Shown here piece by piece: positions 41,733-51,425 of a stretch of 51,425 nt of DNA. Below the pieces are notes generated by a model. The model saw only the letters and a list, made by a program, of their open reading frames with translations, had not been told where the DNA came from and did no database searches. A program made the position numbers and the translations under genes. Positions within the stretch are counted from its first letter, which is position 1, and each line of letters opens with the position of its first letter. Location of the stretch: positions 1 to 51,425 of the forward strand of contig JAGNGI010000009.1 of NCBI GenBank assembly GCA_018002295.1, written 5' to 3'. Origin of the DNA: Fidelibacterota bacterium. GTDB taxonomy: Bacteria > Fidelibacterota > UBA2242.

Positions 41733-42050
41733 ATGAACAAAACGATCAAAATTAGTCTCCTTCTCCTTTTAATTGTCGGTTTATTGTTTTCTGCTTATCG
41801 GCTGGGAAGCAAAAAAGACAACACTACGATTCTCTCGGTCTCAACTACGGTTCAGGACTTCAATTCAGTGTTAGCTAATAGCTTGGAACAATTAGAAAAA
41901 ACCGCTAATGAGGCTGAGTTCGGCAAGATCATCCTAAATATGGACGATGCCGCTATTATCGTAACGGTTAAAATGAAAGATTTGCGCAAACTGACTCGTA
42001 CCGAAATTCCATTTGACCAATTTATCCGCACCTATTTGAAGTTTTCCTAA
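41733..42050 (+). CDS. small membrane-anchored protein, function unknown
   Basis: This 105-residue protein starts at ATG 41733 with GAGG at proper spacing; in-frame TTG/ATG codons at 41712 and 41721 lie in the leader. It has one N-terminal membrane helix (IKISLLLLLIVGLLFSAYRL) and a charged, mostly helical-then-strand soluble part ('DFNSVLANSLEQLEKTANEA', 'ILNMDDAAIIVTVKMKDLRK'). I recognise no family. It forms a single-gene unit ending at a strong terminator. Confidence 0.55.
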   Translation: MNKTIKISLLLLLIVGLLFSAYRLGSKKDNTTILSVSTTVQDFNSVLANSLEQLEKTANEAEFGKIILNMDDAAIIVTVKMKDLRKLTRTEIPFDQFIRTYLKFS

Positions 42051-42073
42051 GATTTCCTCACCTGCAGTAAGCA

Positions 42074-42108
42074 AGCGCAGAAACCCAAATTTTCTGCGCT
42101 TTTTTTTT
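42074..42108 (+). terminator. rho-independent terminator
   Basis: A perfect 10-bp stem, AGCGCAGAAA (42074-42083) with TTTCTGCGCT (42091-42100), has a seven-base loop and is followed by eight T residues. It lies 24 bases after the upstream stop. Confidence 0.92.
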
Positions 42109-42269
42109 ACCTAAAAATATAAGGTCAAATTAACAGCATAATCGGTAATTTTAAATTGGTAAATATAACGGAATATTTAGGTGCAATAACTAATTAAATT
42201 CAAAAAGAAAATGTCTCTCAAGCAAAAAAAGTTATACCAAATAGCTTAATGACTTTTAGCATATTCAGG

Positions 42270-42623
42270 TTACTTAATCAGAATATTCTGAATCGCTTGA
42301 TCCAGTTGATTTTTGGGTAAAGCACCAACCAGCATCTGCGGTTTGCCATTTTTCGGGATAAATAACAGTGACGGGATACTCCGAATACCGAAATATTCAG
42401 CCAGGTCGCCCTCTTCATCGGTATTGACTTTATAGATATTAACTTTACCGGCGTATTTTTTACTCAGCTCCTCGAGAACCGGCGCCACCATTTTACAAGG
42501 ATAACACCAATCGGCATAAAAGTCAATCACACTGGGTAATTCACCTTTATATTTCCAGGTATTTTCATTTTCAAAATCGAAAATTTCCTTCAAAAACCTG
42601 GCTTTAGTCAATTTTTCACTCAT
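42270..42623 (-). CDS. thioredoxin-like protein with WCYPC active site
   Basis: This 117-residue protein starts at ATG 42623 (GGAGAAGC upstream); a longer frame to 42701 lacks start signals. The thioredoxin fold has C40-Y-P-C43 in 'FYADWCYPCKMVAPVLEEL', the cis-Pro in 'GIRSIPSLLFIPKNG', and 'VYKVNTDEE'-like spacing ('IYKVNTDEEGDLAEYFG'). A Tyr in the CxxC alters redox potential compared with CGPC. WCYPC thioredoxins are known in anaerobic and FCB bacteria. The N-terminal ~25-residue extension carries no signal. It is divergent from the V4R sensor gene. Confidence 0.85.
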   Translation of the reverse strand: MSEKLTKARFLKEIFDFENENTWKYKGELPSVIDFYADWCYPCKMVAPVLEELSKKYAGKVNIYKVNTDEEGDLAEYFGIRSIPSLLFIPKNGKPQMLVGALPKNQLDQAIQNILIK

Positions 42624-42807
42624 TGCTTCTCCATTTTTTACTTTAATATCTGATTCTAAAGCCCCAAATCGGTTACAATTTTTTAATAAAATAGTTCTCA
42701 TTAAACAAATTGAAAATTTTATTGCTTTACTTTACTATATAAAGGTAGTATATTTTTTTATGTTATTTGGCTCAATTATATTTTAATTAAAATAACAGAT
42801 TGGTTTT

Positions 42808-43419
42808 ATGCTAAAGACTGATAAGAAACAGCTGGATAAATTACTTGAGCTTCAGGGCGAAGTCAAAGGGGTGGTATTTCAGACTGACGGTAAATATGTC
42901 TTGCAAAAAGAAGGCGAGGAAGGATTAAAAAAATTAGAAAAAAGGGTCAAAGAATTAGGTTATCCTATTGACTATAGGAAAAAAGGTGAAGCCTTAGATC
43001 TGTCTCCCATCGGCTTAAGAGTCATTTCCCTTCTGATTATTCAAGACACTTTTAACTGGCAAGATTCGGAAATAAGAAATATGGGGTATGCGGCGCCGGG
43101 ATTTTCATTTGTTGTAAAACTATTTATGCACTTTTTTATTTCATTAAAAAAATCAGCTAACGAATACCCATCATATTGGACATTGCATTATACCATCGGC
43201 AACCTTGAGGTGATAAGCCTTGATGAAAAATCCAAAGATGTGACAATTCACCTTAATGATTTTAAGGTTCATCCAATTATGTGCCTATATCTTGAGGGAT
43301 ACTTTGAAAGGATTTATGAATTCGCGGTTGGAAAAGGGAAAGGTAACTGCACCGAGACTAAATGTATGTTTGAAGGCGATCCTTATCATGAATATGTTTT
43401 TAAAATGAAAAGGCAATAA
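42808..43419 (+). CDS. V4R-like sensor protein
   Basis: This 203-residue protein has a C-terminal half ('YWTLHYTIGNLEVISLDEKS', 'VHPIMCLYLEGYFERIYEFA', 'CTETKCMFEGDPYHEYVFKM') that follows the V4R pattern of helix, then 'ExxC...GD..CxF'. The second Cys of the usual CxF is replaced by Tyr-Val-Phe. V4R domains bind small hydrophobic ligands or serve as signalling inputs. The gene ends three bases before the hybrid kinase starts, so the two are almost certainly one operon. A ligand-sensing role for this protein in the kinase pathway is inferred. Confidence 0.6.
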   Translation: MLKTDKKQLDKLLELQGEVKGVVFQTDGKYVLQKEGEEGLKKLEKRVKELGYPIDYRKKGEALDLSPIGLRVISLLIIQDTFNWQDSEIRNMGYAAPGFSFVVKLFMHFFISLKKSANEYPSYWTLHYTIGNLEVISLDEKSKDVTIHLNDFKVHPIMCLYLEGYFERIYEFAVGKGKGNCTETKCMFEGDPYHEYVFKMKRQ

Positions 43420-43422
43420 AAT

Positions 43423-46400
43423 ATGGTATTAACTGCAGAGACTCGAGAATTAGAGAAATATATAGAAGACATCTGGCAATTTTTACCTATACCGGTATGT
43501 TATATAAATGCGGTTCATCTAATTATAGCCGTCGGTGCTAATTTTGAAAAATTCTCGGGGTATGATTCAGAAGAACTTGTCGGGATGGAGCTCGAAACCT
43601 TATTTGCCGATCAACAAGAAATTAAGAAAATAGAAGAAGAAATATTAAACTCAGGCTTTGTTTCTAATATAGTAACAACTTTCATTACCAAAGAAAAAAA
43701 TGAAGTTCCGGTTCTTCTCTCCGCCACCGCCAGAAAAGATGAAGAAGACAATATTTTCGGCTATTTTATGTCAATGCTGGATATCACCAAGCGCAGGCAA
43801 TACGAACAAGCCTTAAAAGAAAGTGAACGACGATTTTCCGCTTTTATGGAAACACTCCCCCATACGGCTTTTATCAAAACCGGCGATCACAAATATCTTT
43901 ATATCAATAATGCAATGAAGAAACGCTTTGGAATTGAAGAGTGGGTTGGTAAAACTACTTTTGATCTTTTCCCAAAGGAAATAGCTGAAAAGTTGGTTAA
44001 GGCTGATAATATTTCACTTGTCAAAGGTTATCACATAGAAGAGAGTACCGTCCCCGATAAAAGTGGCAATGAATGTATCTGGGAAACCTATACTTTTCGA
44101 ATCGAGAGGGAAAATCAAGAGCCATTAATCGGCGGTTTTTCAATGGATATTACGGAGAAGAAGGAATCTGAAAAAAAATTACGGGAAAACGAAGAATTTC
44201 TAAATAGTATTATTGACAGTATCCAAGACGGCATTAGCATTCTAAAACCGGATTTGACGATCAATTTTACCAATGATGTGATGAAAAAATGGTATGCCGA
44301 GAACCTGCCACTTGAAGGGAAAAAATGCTACGAATGTTATCACAATGCTAACGCTCCCTGCGATCCTTGTCCAACTCTTCGCTGTATCCAATCCGGCAAA
44401 ACCGAGTGGAATATTGTTCCAGGTCTCCCCGGCTCTCCTATCAAGTGGATTGAATTATTCAGCTACCCGATAAAAGACCCTGATACAGATAAAGTAACCG
44501 GAATGGCTGAATTTGTGCGCGATATTACCAGCAAGAAGCAGGCGGAAGAAGCTTTACGGCAGTCCGAAAACAAATATCGTTTGTTATTTCAAACTTCTCC
44601 AGACTTCATCGCTCAGATTGATACAGATGGAAGGTTCATCACTGCGAATCCAGCAATGGCAGATAGTTTCGGTATCTCACCGGAAGAACTGATTGGTAAA
44701 ACATTTTTTGAAGTAATGTCTCCAGATATTGCTCAGCGTCGTCTCGAGATAGTACGAAAGGCGATGAACGAGGGAAAAATTCAAATCTTAGAAGATGAGA
44801 ACAAAGGTAAATTTTTCTACAATATATTCGTTCCGGTTAAAAATTCTGAACAAGAAGAAGCCACTGTCCAGGTAATCGCCAGGGATATAACTGAACAAAA
44901 GCAAATGGAACTTCGATTATCGGAATCGGAACATAAATATAGGGACCTGGTCGAGAATATGACCGAGGGTTTAATCACGATTGACGAGAAAAAAAACATA
45001 ATCTTTGTGAACAGCAAATTTTGCCAGATGTTAGAATATAAGCCCGAAGAACTAATCGGCAGGAATATTTTCGATTTCTTTGATTCTAAGAATCAAAAGA
45101 TTCTAAAACAAGAATTAGCTAAAAGGCCCGAAGGAACATTTTCCCGATACGAAATCACTTTTACCTCAAAATCGGGAAAGCCAATTCCAACGATTATTTC
45201 TGGAGCTCCAAATTTTGATGATAAAGGTGTATTTCTCGGGTCTAATGCCACTGTCTTAGATTTTACCGAGCGCAAACAGGCGGAAGAAGCCTTGCGGCAG
45301 TCAGAAGAAAAATACCGCTTGATTACGGAAACTACGAGTGATCTGATTTCCTTGCATACTTTCGATTTGAAAGTGTCCTATGCCTATGTAAGTCCTTCAA
45401 TTAAAAGGATTGCCGGTTACGAACCGGAAGAATTATTAGGCAAATCGGCATTCGATTTTATCCATCCCGGAGATCGAAAGGGTTTACTCAAAATATTGAA
45501 GACCTATATCGGTTATAAGGTTAAAAATCTGATTACTGAAAAAGAATCAGAATTCACAGAGACAATCGAATACCGATTCAAACATAAATCTGGAAAATGG
45601 ATTTATCTTCAAAGCGTTGGCAACATCCTTGGCAGACAGATGCTATTCACATCGAGAGATATTACTGAGCGCGTGCAGATGGAAGCCTCTCTGCGTGAAA
45701 ATGAAGAGAGATACCGCTCGGTGGTAGAAAACAGCGCTATGGGAATTTTTATCGTTGACGATAATTATACTTTTGAGTTTGTCAATCAACGGCTCTGTCA
45801 AATTCTAATGTACAATGAATCCGAAATTATCGGACATAAGTTTATGGAATTTTTAGCGCCGGAGAGCGTCGAGCTAGTCCAAGATCGCTATCAGCGTCGC
45901 CAGAAAGGGGAAGTGGTTCCGACGAATTATGAATTTGAAATAATTCGCAAGGACGGCGAAAGACGCCAGGTTGAGGTTTATTCGAACGTGGTAAAAGATT
46001 CTGATGGAAATCCGCGTACCATCGCTCAGATTCTCGACATTACAGAACGAGTAAAAGCCGAGGCTGAACGGGATAGTCTGGAATCCCAATTGCGTCAAGC
46101 TCAGAAAATGGAGGCAATTGGACGTTTAGCTGGTGGCGTTGCCCATGATTTTAATAATATTCTAACAATTATCCTGGGTTACTCGCAGATGGCGCTGATG
46201 AATTTACAGCCAGGTCAAAAATTCTATTCCCAATTTCAAAAAATTAATGATGCCGCTCGTCGTTCAGCAACGATGATTGGTAAAATGCTGGCATTCTCGC
46301 GTCAGCAAAATGCCGAACCTCAAAGGCTCAATCTGAATACGCATCTGGAATCTACCAAAGGTCTACTGGAAAAAATGGTGCGCGAAGACATTAGAATGAG

Positions 46401-47226
46401 TTTTATTCCGGGCGCCGAACTTCATAATATTTATCTGGATCCGACGCAATTCGATCAGGTAATTATGAATTTGGTCGTCAATGCGCGAGATGCGATGCCT
46501 AAAGGTGGAAGTTTGATCATCGAAACGGCTAATTTTACCTGTGATTCCGAATATTGCTTAAAGCATCATGGCTTTCAACCGGGCAATTATGCTCTCATTT
46601 CTGTCAGCGATACCGGTTGCGGGATGGATAAAGAAATCCAGGAACATATATTCGAACCATTTTTTACGACCAAAGGAGAAGGTGAAGGCACCGGCCTCGG
46701 GCTTGCTACGGTTTACGGAATTGTCAAACAAAATCATGGATTTATCAACATTTATAGTGAACCGGGCAAAGGGGCAAAGTTCAGAATCTATTTCCCTGTT
46801 TATGAAGGTCAAGATGAAAAACACTATCAATTGGAAGATCTGGAAAATGTAATGGGGGAAGAGACAATCCTGCTGGCCGAAGATGATGATGAAGTTCGCA
46901 CTTTTACCCGAAATGCGTTGCAACAATTAGGGTATCAAGTTATAGATTTTGGCGAACCGAGTGAAGCTTTGGAATACTTTGGAAAACACAGCAATGAAAT
47001 TGATCTATTGATCACGGATTTGGTTATGCCGGGAATGAACGGTCAGGAATTGCATCGCCAGATTGAACAGATTAAGCCCGGCATCAAAGTGCTCTACACA
47101 TCCGGCTACACTTCCAATATAATTGCCGTTCAAGGTATTATTAAAAGGGGTATCAATTTCCTGCAAAAACCCTTTGCGCCTGCGGTCCTGGGGAAAAAAA
47201 TACGCCAAATATTGGACACGAGTTAA
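43423..47226 (+). CDS. hybrid histidine kinase with seven PAS domains and a C-terminal receiver
   Basis: These 1267 residues have no membrane helix. PAS domains start near residues 10, 135, 259, 382, 504, 629 and 764, several ending in the PAC-type 'DIT(E/S)(R/K)K' motif. The third carries a cysteine cluster at about 300-323 ('KCYECYH', 'CDPCPTLRC'). The kinase core follows: H-box '[20 protein letters not shown]' with His at ~908, N-box '[17 protein letters not shown]' at ~1012, and 'DTGCGMD' and '[13 protein letters not shown]' ATP-lid motifs. The receiver begins at ~1146 ('[12 protein letters not shown]') with the acceptor Asp at ~1198 ('[10 protein letters not shown]'). It is a soluble multi-input kinase. 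Its downstream target is not visible, so the receiver may pass phosphate to an Hpt protein elsewhere or self-regulate. Confidence 0.95.
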   Translation: MVLTAETRELEKYIEDIWQFLPIPVCYINAVHLIIAVGANFEKFSGYDSEELVGMELETLFADQQEIKKIEEEILNSGFVSNIVTTFITKEKNEVPVLLSATARKDEEDNIFGYFMSMLDITKRRQYEQALKESERRFSAFMETLPHTAFIKTGDHKYLYINNAMKKRFGIEEWVGKTTFDLFPKEIAEKLVKADNISLVKGYHIEESTVPDKSGNECIWETYTFRIERENQEPLIGGFSMDITEKKESEKKLRENEEFLNSIIDSIQDGISILKPDLTINFTNDVMKKWYAENLPLEGKKCYECYHNANAPCDPCPTLRCIQSGKTEWNIVPGLPGSPIKWIELFSYPIKDPDTDKVTGMAEFVRDITSKKQAEEALRQSENKYRLLFQTSPDFIAQIDTDGRFITANPAMADSFGISPEELIGKTFFEVMSPDIAQRRLEIVRKAMNEGKIQILEDENKGKFFYNIFVPVKNSEQEEATVQVIARDITEQKQMELRLSESEHKYRDLVENMTEGLITIDEKKNIIFVNSKFCQMLEYKPEELIGRNIFDFFDSKNQKILKQELAKRPEGTFSRYEITFTSKSGKPIPTIISGAPNFDDKGVFLGSNATVLDFTERKQAEEALRQSEEKYRLITETTSDLISLHTFDLKVSYAYVSPSIKRIAGYEPEELLGKSAFDFIHPGDRKGLLKILKTYIGYKVKNLITEKESEFTETIEYRFKHKSGKWIYLQSVGNILGRQMLFTSRDITERVQMEASLRENEERYRSVVENSAMGIFIVDDNYTFEFVNQRLCQILMYNESEIIGHKFMEFLAPESVELVQDRYQRRQKGEVVPTNYEFEIIRKDGERRQVEVYSNVVKDSDGNPRTIAQILDITERVKAEAERDSLESQLRQAQKMEAIGRLAGGVAHDFNNILTIILGYSQMALMNLQPGQKFYSQFQKINDAARRSATMIGKMLAFSRQQNAEPQRLNLNTHLESTKGLLEKMVREDIRMSFIPGAELHNIYLDPTQFDQVIMNLVVNARDAMPKGGSLIIETANFTCDSEYCLKHHGFQPGNYALISVSDTGCGMDKEIQEHIFEPFFTTKGEGEGTGLGLATVYGIVKQNHGFINIYSEPGKGAKFRIYFPVYEGQDEKHYQLEDLENVMGEETILLAEDDDEVRTFTRNALQQLGYQVIDFGEPSEALEYFGKHSNEIDLLITDLVMPGMNGQELHRQIEQIKPGIKVLYTSGYTSNIIAVQGIIKRGINFLQKPFAPAVLGKKIRQILDTS

Positions 47227-47282
47227 AATTACAACGGATAATTCGTAAATAACGTCAGTAAATAATATCTCATAAATTCTCG

Positions 47283-47310
47283 GAGGCTCCAGAGGAGTCT
47301 CTGGCGTGAG
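47283..47310. terminator. hairpin between converging genes
   Basis: CCAGAG-GAGT-CTCTGG at about 47289-47304 forms a perfect 6-bp stem with a four-base loop between the kinase (plus) and esterase (minus) ends. There is no good T-run on either side, so intrinsic termination is uncertain. Confidence 0.3.
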
Positions 47311-47318
47311 AGAGTCTT

Positions 47319-47909
47319 TCAAGGCGGAAAATTCGCCGGGGGCAGATTTTCATAAATTGACTGCACGGTCGGGATTAATTGCTCAAAATTCAGAAAGCGA
47401 TGACCGCCAGTCTCGGAAATTATCACCTGACAATTATTTACCTTAAAATATTCCGCCGCTTTTCGATAGTCCAGCAATTCATCATCCCGATTGAGAAACA
47501 CGAATAGGTTCTGGGGATTTATTGTTTGGGGTGAGTGGTAAAGCGCGCGAATTTGAGAAGTATATTCCCGACACCAAGCCGCCAGCGAGTTATTTTCCAT
47601 ATCACAAGGATTATAATCATGTGGGTAAGTATCACCGATTGGGTCAATTGTCGGATTCAGCAGAATTGCCGGGCAACCATATTCTTGATGCAAATGCAAA
47701 GCATAAAATCCACCTAAACTCGATCCGACCAATAAAATTTGAGAATCATTCCTAACCTTTCGAATATTCTCGGTTATCATTTCAATCGCCGAGGCTGGCT
47801 CGAGCGGTAAATCCGGCGCTAATACCATTTTATCGGTAAAATGCGTCCGTAAAATCTGGGCTTTGGTCGCCTTTCCCGAACTACCAAACCCATGACAATA
47901 GATCAACAT
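47319..47909 (-). CDS. YqiA/YcfP-type alpha/beta-hydrolase esterase
   Basis: This 196-residue protein opens 'MLIYCHGFGSSGKATKAQIL', with nucleophile elbow 'LLVGSSLGGFYALHLH', acidic residue in 'FLNRDDELLDYRKAAEYF', and catalytic His in 'ETGGHRFLNFEQ'. The order and length match the UPF0227/YqiA esterases, which act on short acyl esters. The natural substrate is unknown. It is downstream of the deaminase gene by seven bases in the same direction, so the two are probably co-transcribed. Confidence 0.88.
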   Translation of the reverse strand: MLIYCHGFGSSGKATKAQILRTHFTDKMVLAPDLPLEPASAIEMITENIRKVRNDSQILLVGSSLGGFYALHLHQEYGCPAILLNPTIDPIGDTYPHDYNPCDMENNSLAAWCREYTSQIRALYHSPQTINPQNLFVFLNRDDELLDYRKAAEYFKVNNCQVIISETGGHRFLNFEQLIPTVQSIYENLPPANFPP

Positions 47910-47916
47910 TTAAATC

Positions 47917-48429
47917 TCAAGAATTACTATTCTGCTTATCAACCGGATGAACTTTCCAATCAACGGACGGTTCGACAATTTCGATTTGCCGATCCGGTTT
48001 GCGCATCACAACTCTTTCGATCCTGGCATTTGCGATAATCGCTTTACACTGATCGCAGATAAATTGATGACCGACGACATAAATAGTAGCGCCGGCGGTA
48101 GCCTGACCATTACGAGCCGCCAGAACGACGGCATTGGATTCGGCATGGGAGCCAACCGCTCGACACCGTTCTAATTGCGTCCCGGACTTAATCTGATGTC
48201 GGTCGCGGTAACAATAGCCGATTTCCATACAATTCGGTTGGTTGGTTGGCGCTCCGTTATAACCGGTAGAGACGATCACTTTGTCACGTACGATCACCGC
48301 GCCGACTTTATTCCGGAAGCAGGTTGAACGACTTGCCACCATTTCGGCAATATCCAAGAAATATTCGTCCCAGGTTTTACGAGTTGGCTGAGGTGATTTC
48401 AATTCCGATGACTCTTTATTTTTCTGCAT
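47917..48429 (-). CDS. dCMP deaminase (ComEB-like)
   Basis: This ~170-residue protein has the zinc-dependent deaminase signature 'SHAESNAVVLAARNG' (His-Ala-Glu) and 'FICDQCKAIIANARIERVV' (C-x-x-C). It also has the dCMP-deaminase insertion with extra Cys/His residues ('GAPTNQPNCMEIGYCYRDRH', 'GTQLERCRAVGS'), and the opening 'RKTWDEYFLDIAEMVASRST' is typical. It converts dCMP to dUMP for thymidylate synthesis. The start is taken as ATG 48429, where GGAGAATG lies upstream; ATG 48441 or 48456 are possible. Confidence 0.88.
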   Translation of the reverse strand: MQKNKESSELKSPQPTRKTWDEYFLDIAEMVASRSTCFRNKVGAVIVRDKVIVSTGYNGAPTNQPNCMEIGYCYRDRHQIKSGTQLERCRAVGSHAESNAVVLAARNGQATAGATIYVVGHQFICDQCKAIIANARIERVVMRKPDRQIEIVEPSVDWKVHPVDKQNSNS

Positions 48430-49134
48430 TGCAAATATCATTCTCCATTTGGGCAAAATATACGAAAGCCTAAACCAGAAATGAAGGAAATCGTTATAAG
48501 GCTGAGGGTGAGAAAATAAGAGAAGGGTAATAGGTAACGGGCTTCAGATTACCGGCTACAGGTCAATACTGTAGTATTGATAACAGTTTAAAACAAGACC
48601 AAATTTAGTAAATAGCTACGTAGTGGCTGACTATTTGTAGTCAATGGTATAAAAAATAAAAACTATGCTCTACAAATAGTTCGCCCTTACAGGGCTAAAT
48701 AATCGAAAGACTGAGGTCAAGGATAAGTCTTAAAAATAAATAGGGAACGGAAAAAATTGCCTACGAATTCATTCGTAGTGATAGTGAGACAGAATTAGAA
48801 AAATTTAAATGAAAAACCTCACATCAACATCGAAACATTGACACAAGTAGTCTAAGACAAGGTAAAGGATGAATATTTACAATCCTCTCCCCTTTCCTGG
48901 TTTCTGCTTAAGCAATCGCCAATTGTCAAGATTTGTCTGGCAAATTATCTCTCCTTTTCCTAAACTTAGGGCATGATTTTTGGAATTTTCTTCTTTAATT
49001 TCAATCAATTCCTGAACATTAAAACCAATTCAACTATGTCAAGATTTCTACATCTAAATCAAGTATTTTTGGAAACCAAATCAGTTTTCCCGCTTCAAAT
49101 CTAATAGGTAATCATTCAAAACAAAGGAATAAAA
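48430..49134. other. gene-free divergent region with decayed repeats
   Basis: About 650-700 bases contain a GAGGCTGAG-like repeat trace (48500-48530). An inverted repeat ACTATTTGTAG / CTACAAATAGT (about 48629-48639 and 48671-48681) is followed by TTCGCCCTTACAGGGC, a small hairpin. Other pieces look like decayed intergenic repeats. No coding frame or known RNA is supported. The ribosome site for the oligopeptidase (AAAGGA) is at 49122-49127. Confidence 0.45.
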
Positions 49135-51018
49135 ATGAAACAACTATTTACTTTCAGCGTGGTGATTATGTTATTCTTGATCAATGAAGAAACCTCCGTT
49201 GCGCAAACGCGCGAACGCTCCCAGATTCCTGAAAAATATATCTGGGACCTGACACCGATTTATCCATCGGACGAAGCCTATTTATTAGCCAAAGATGCGT
49301 TAGTCAAAAAATTCGACCAGATTTTGAATTACAAAGGCAAACTTGGGCAGTCGGCTGACCAGCTCTATGCCGGCCTAAATCTCAACAGCGAAATCAGTAA
49401 GGAAATGGCGCGGCTAGGCTCGTATATCAGTTTCAAAGCCGACCTCGATACCCGCGATACGAAATATCTCGGTATGCGCCAGGAACTCTCGCAACTTGCT
49501 ACCGAATATTATACGAAGGCGGCTTTTATTCAACCTGAAATTCTTGAAATTGACCCGGCAAAGTTGAAAAAATTCATCGCCTCCAAAAAAGAATTGAAGG
49601 TCTTCGAGTTCTATATCAATGACCTGATCCGCGTTAAGAAGCATCTGCTTTCCGAAAAAGAAGAAAAAATCATCGCCGAAACCGGCCTATTCGCTGATGC
49701 GCCCTATACGATCTATGGTCTTTTTAGCAATGCCGAATTCCCATTCCCGGAAATTGTTCTAAGCGACGGAACCAAAGTTAAACTCGATCTAGCTACCTTT
49801 GCTACCTTGCGTGCTTTGCCGGTGCGTGCCGATCGCGAATTAGTTTTCGATTCTTTCTTCGGAAAAATATATGATTTCCGTCGCACTTTTGGGGCAACTA
49901 TGGACGCCAACGTCAAACAACATCTTTTTATCGCTCACGTTCGTAATTACAACAGTTGTTTAGAAACCGCCCTCGATGCCAATAATATCCCGACTGACGT
50001 TTATACGGCTTTGATAAAAAACGTTAATGACAATCTACCGACTTTTTATCGTTACCTTAAAATTAAACAGCAGTTGCTCGGTGTAGATACATTGAAATAT
50101 ACCGACCTCTACACACCAGTTGTCAAGGATTTGGATATTGATTATCCCATTGAAACTGCTCAGCAAATGATTTTAAGCGCTCTGAAGCCGCTAGGAAGTG
50201 ACTATCTCAGCGTTATTGAGCGGGCTTTTAACGAGCGTTGGATTGATATTTACCCAACTCCTGCTAAACGGAGTGGCGCCTATTCCGACGGCTCAATTTA
50301 CGACGTGCATCCCTACGTTTTGCTCAATTACTGTAATAAATACGATGACGTCGCGACCCTGGCGCACGAACTCGGTCACACTATGCACAGCTACTTTTCC
50401 AATAAAACCCAACCTTTTCCGCTTTCCGACTACTCGATTTTCGTCGCTGAAGTTGCTTCGACCTTCAACGAGGTTCTGCTTTTTCATGATAATCTCAATA
50501 AAGTCACTGATCCCGATCAGAAACTCACCCTGTTGATGAATTATTTAGACGGCATTAAAGGCACGGTTTTTCGTCAGACGCAGTTTGCCGAGTTTGAACT
50601 ACGCATACACGAAATGGCAGAATGCGGTGAACAGTTGACCGGTGATTCACTAACTGAACTTTATAAACAAATCGTGCGGATGTATTATGGCCACGACAAA
50701 GGTATTTGCTACGTGGATGACATCATCAACATCGAATGGGCTTACATTCCTCATTTCTATTACAATTTTTACGTTTATCAGTATGCCACCTCCTTCACAG
50801 CCGCTACCGCGTTAGCCAAAAAAGTATTAGAAGGTGACGAATCCGCCCGGTCCAATTATCTGAATTTCCTCTCTTCCGGCGGTTCCGACTACCCGATCAA
50901 CCAGTTAAAAGCCGCCGGGGTTGATATGACTACTGCCGAACCGTTCAATCTAACAATGCAGGAAATGAATTGGGTAATGGATGAAATTGAAAAAGTCCTC
51001 GCCGAGAAGAAGAACTAA
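49135..51018 (+). CDS. pepF: exported oligoendopeptidase F-type M3 metallopeptidase
   Basis: This 627-residue protein follows AAAGGA before the ATG. A signal peptide (FTFSVVIMLFLINEETSVAQ) precedes 'PEKYIWDLTPIYPSDEAYLL', the standard PepF opening ('WDLT-LY-SDEAW'). The M3 zinc site is H-E-L-G-H at ~410 in 'TLAHELGHTMHSYFSNK', with the third ligand Glu in 'SIFVAEVASTFNEVLLF'. 'YQYATSFTAATALAKKVLEG' near the C-terminus is also typical. PepF usually is cytoplasmic and about 600 residues long. The signal here indicates a periplasmic or secreted enzyme for peptide degradation, as seen in some FCB bacteria. Confidence 0.93.
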   Translation: MKQLFTFSVVIMLFLINEETSVAQTRERSQIPEKYIWDLTPIYPSDEAYLLAKDALVKKFDQILNYKGKLGQSADQLYAGLNLNSEISKEMARLGSYISFKADLDTRDTKYLGMRQELSQLATEYYTKAAFIQPEILEIDPAKLKKFIASKKELKVFEFYINDLIRVKKHLLSEKEEKIIAETGLFADAPYTIYGLFSNAEFPFPEIVLSDGTKVKLDLATFATLRALPVRADRELVFDSFFGKIYDFRRTFGATMDANVKQHLFIAHVRNYNSCLETALDANNIPTDVYTALIKNVNDNLPTFYRYLKIKQQLLGVDTLKYTDLYTPVVKDLDIDYPIETAQQMILSALKPLGSDYLSVIERAFNERWIDIYPTPAKRSGAYSDGSIYDVHPYVLLNYCNKYDDVATLAHELGHTMHSYFSNKTQPFPLSDYSIFVAEVASTFNEVLLFHDNLNKVTDPDQKLTLLMNYLDGIKGTVFRQTQFAEFELRIHEMAECGEQLTGDSLTELYKQIVRMYYGHDKGICYVDDIINIEWAYIPHFYYNFYVYQYATSFTAATALAKKVLEGDESARSNYLNFLSSGGSDYPINQLKAAGVDMTTAEPFNLTMQEMNWVMDEIEKVLAEKKN

Positions 51019-51162
51019 GTGCTTTTAAGTTCTACAAAGAAATATTGATTACAAGCTTATTAAATGCATAAGTGCGTGAATGTAACTCAATATCACAGGG
51101 TCTTTTAATTTCTTATCAGCGCTTAAAAGAACTTAAACGTGCTTAGTTGAACTTACTAAAAA
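51019..51162. other. convergent region with imperfect inverted repeat
   Basis: Bases 51018-51035 (AAGTGCTTTTAAGTTCT) are partly complementary to 51122-51142 (CTTAAAAGAACTTAAACG), and the same words recur near 10124-10150. The arrangement could end transcription from both sides, but no clear T-run hairpin is present. Confidence 0.35.
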
Positions 51163-51425
51163 TTACAACTGCTCGACGAAATACTTGGCGGTCAGCTTCT
51201 CGCCGGTAGCTCGGACAATCATCTCATCCCAGCGATACTTTCTGCCGACTGAAAAAATATTGGTTTTAAGGTAATTTCCCAGATCGGGATTATTGACATA
51301 TTTAATTTTAGCGCCATCGTTAACTCCCTGATAGCGCGCTATCGCTTCGGTCAATTGGGCGGCTAAAAGTTCACCTAGCTGGTAATTATGATAATAAACC
51401 GGGTAAGAACAAACATGAATCTTGG
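51163..51425 (-). CDS. M2-type peptidyl-dipeptidase, C-terminal end only
   Basis: The minus-strand frame is open to the window edge and gives KIHVCSYPVYYHNYQLGELL, then 'AAQLTEAIARYQG', 'LGNYLKTNIFSVGRKYRWDE' and 'RATGEKLTAKYFVEQL', ending TAA at 51163. The 'PVYYHNYLLGEL...SQL' and 'ATGEKLTAKYFVEQ' patterns are the conserved C-terminus of the bacterial M2 (angiotensin-converting-enzyme-like) peptidases. The active-site HEXXH lies beyond the window, so activity cannot be assessed. It converges on pepF. Confidence 0.75.
   Translation of the reverse strand, partial: KIHVCSYPVYYHNYQLGELLAAQLTEAIARYQGVNDGAKIKYVNNPDLGNYLKTNIFSVGRKYRWDEMIVRATGEKLTAKYFVEQL

Overview
The window reads as ordinary chromosome from an uncultured, two-membraned bacterium of the FCB superphylum or one of its candidate-phylum neighbours. 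The grounds are: a large secreted protein with a type-IX-secretion-like C-terminal sorting domain (7949-10093), a TonB receptor with an N-terminal carboxypeptidase-regulatory-like domain, FadL/OmpP1, Omp85-like and small beta-barrel outer-membrane proteins, LapA/LapB and SPOR proteins, and a NamZ-AmpG-SpoIID peptidoglycan-recycling operon of the kind known in Bacteroidota. Base composition is moderately AT-rich and many starts have strong Shine-Dalgarno sites, which argues against typical Bacteroidota. The exact phylum cannot be fixed from the sequence alone.

Layout. 1-105: tail of a TRAP transporter permease. 279-2741: TonB receptor under a TPP riboswitch. 2809-2900: selenocysteine tRNA. 2906-7546 (minus): SPOR protein, lapB, lapA, miaB and an M23 peptidase. 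7949-10093: sorted cell-surface protein. 10256-13138: hydrogenase-maturation genes hypE, hypA and hypB, with a GxxExxY nuclease-like gene between hypE and hypA framed by two near-identical 116-bp direct repeats; a response regulator follows. 14051-15931: ftsH. 16292-18887: small exported protein, secreted YidD and two related TPR/membrane proteins. 19360-24565 (minus): DUF72, thioredoxin, a two-gene ABC exporter, tyrS and smpB, followed by tRNA-Leu.

25.2-29.3 kb is a decayed accessory island. It holds two non-autonomous IS982-like copies with the same internal deletion, two lipoprotein genes whose ends are fused to IS termini, gene fragments, a small beta-barrel protein, and two copies of a ~175-bp leader carrying a C-tract (9 versus 7) inside a candidate promoter.

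29379-34041 (minus) encodes a UMF1-type MFS transporter, an Omp85-like barrel and FadL. 34217-41401 (minus) is a tight operon: two-domain glycosyltransferase, sugar kinase, SpoIID, AmpG-like permease and NamZ. Together these could cleave peptidoglycan, import MurNAc-type products and phosphorylate them. 41733-48456 holds a small membrane protein, a thioredoxin, a V4R-like sensor paired with a seven-PAS hybrid histidine kinase, a YqiA-like esterase and a dCMP deaminase. The window ends with an exported PepF-type oligopeptidase and the C-terminus of an M2-type peptidase.

No single new system is proven here. The strongest leads are the repeat-framed GxxExxY cassette inside the hyp operon, the repeated C-tract leader upstream of surface-protein genes, and the MurNAc-recycling operon whose permease carries a large non-membrane insertion.
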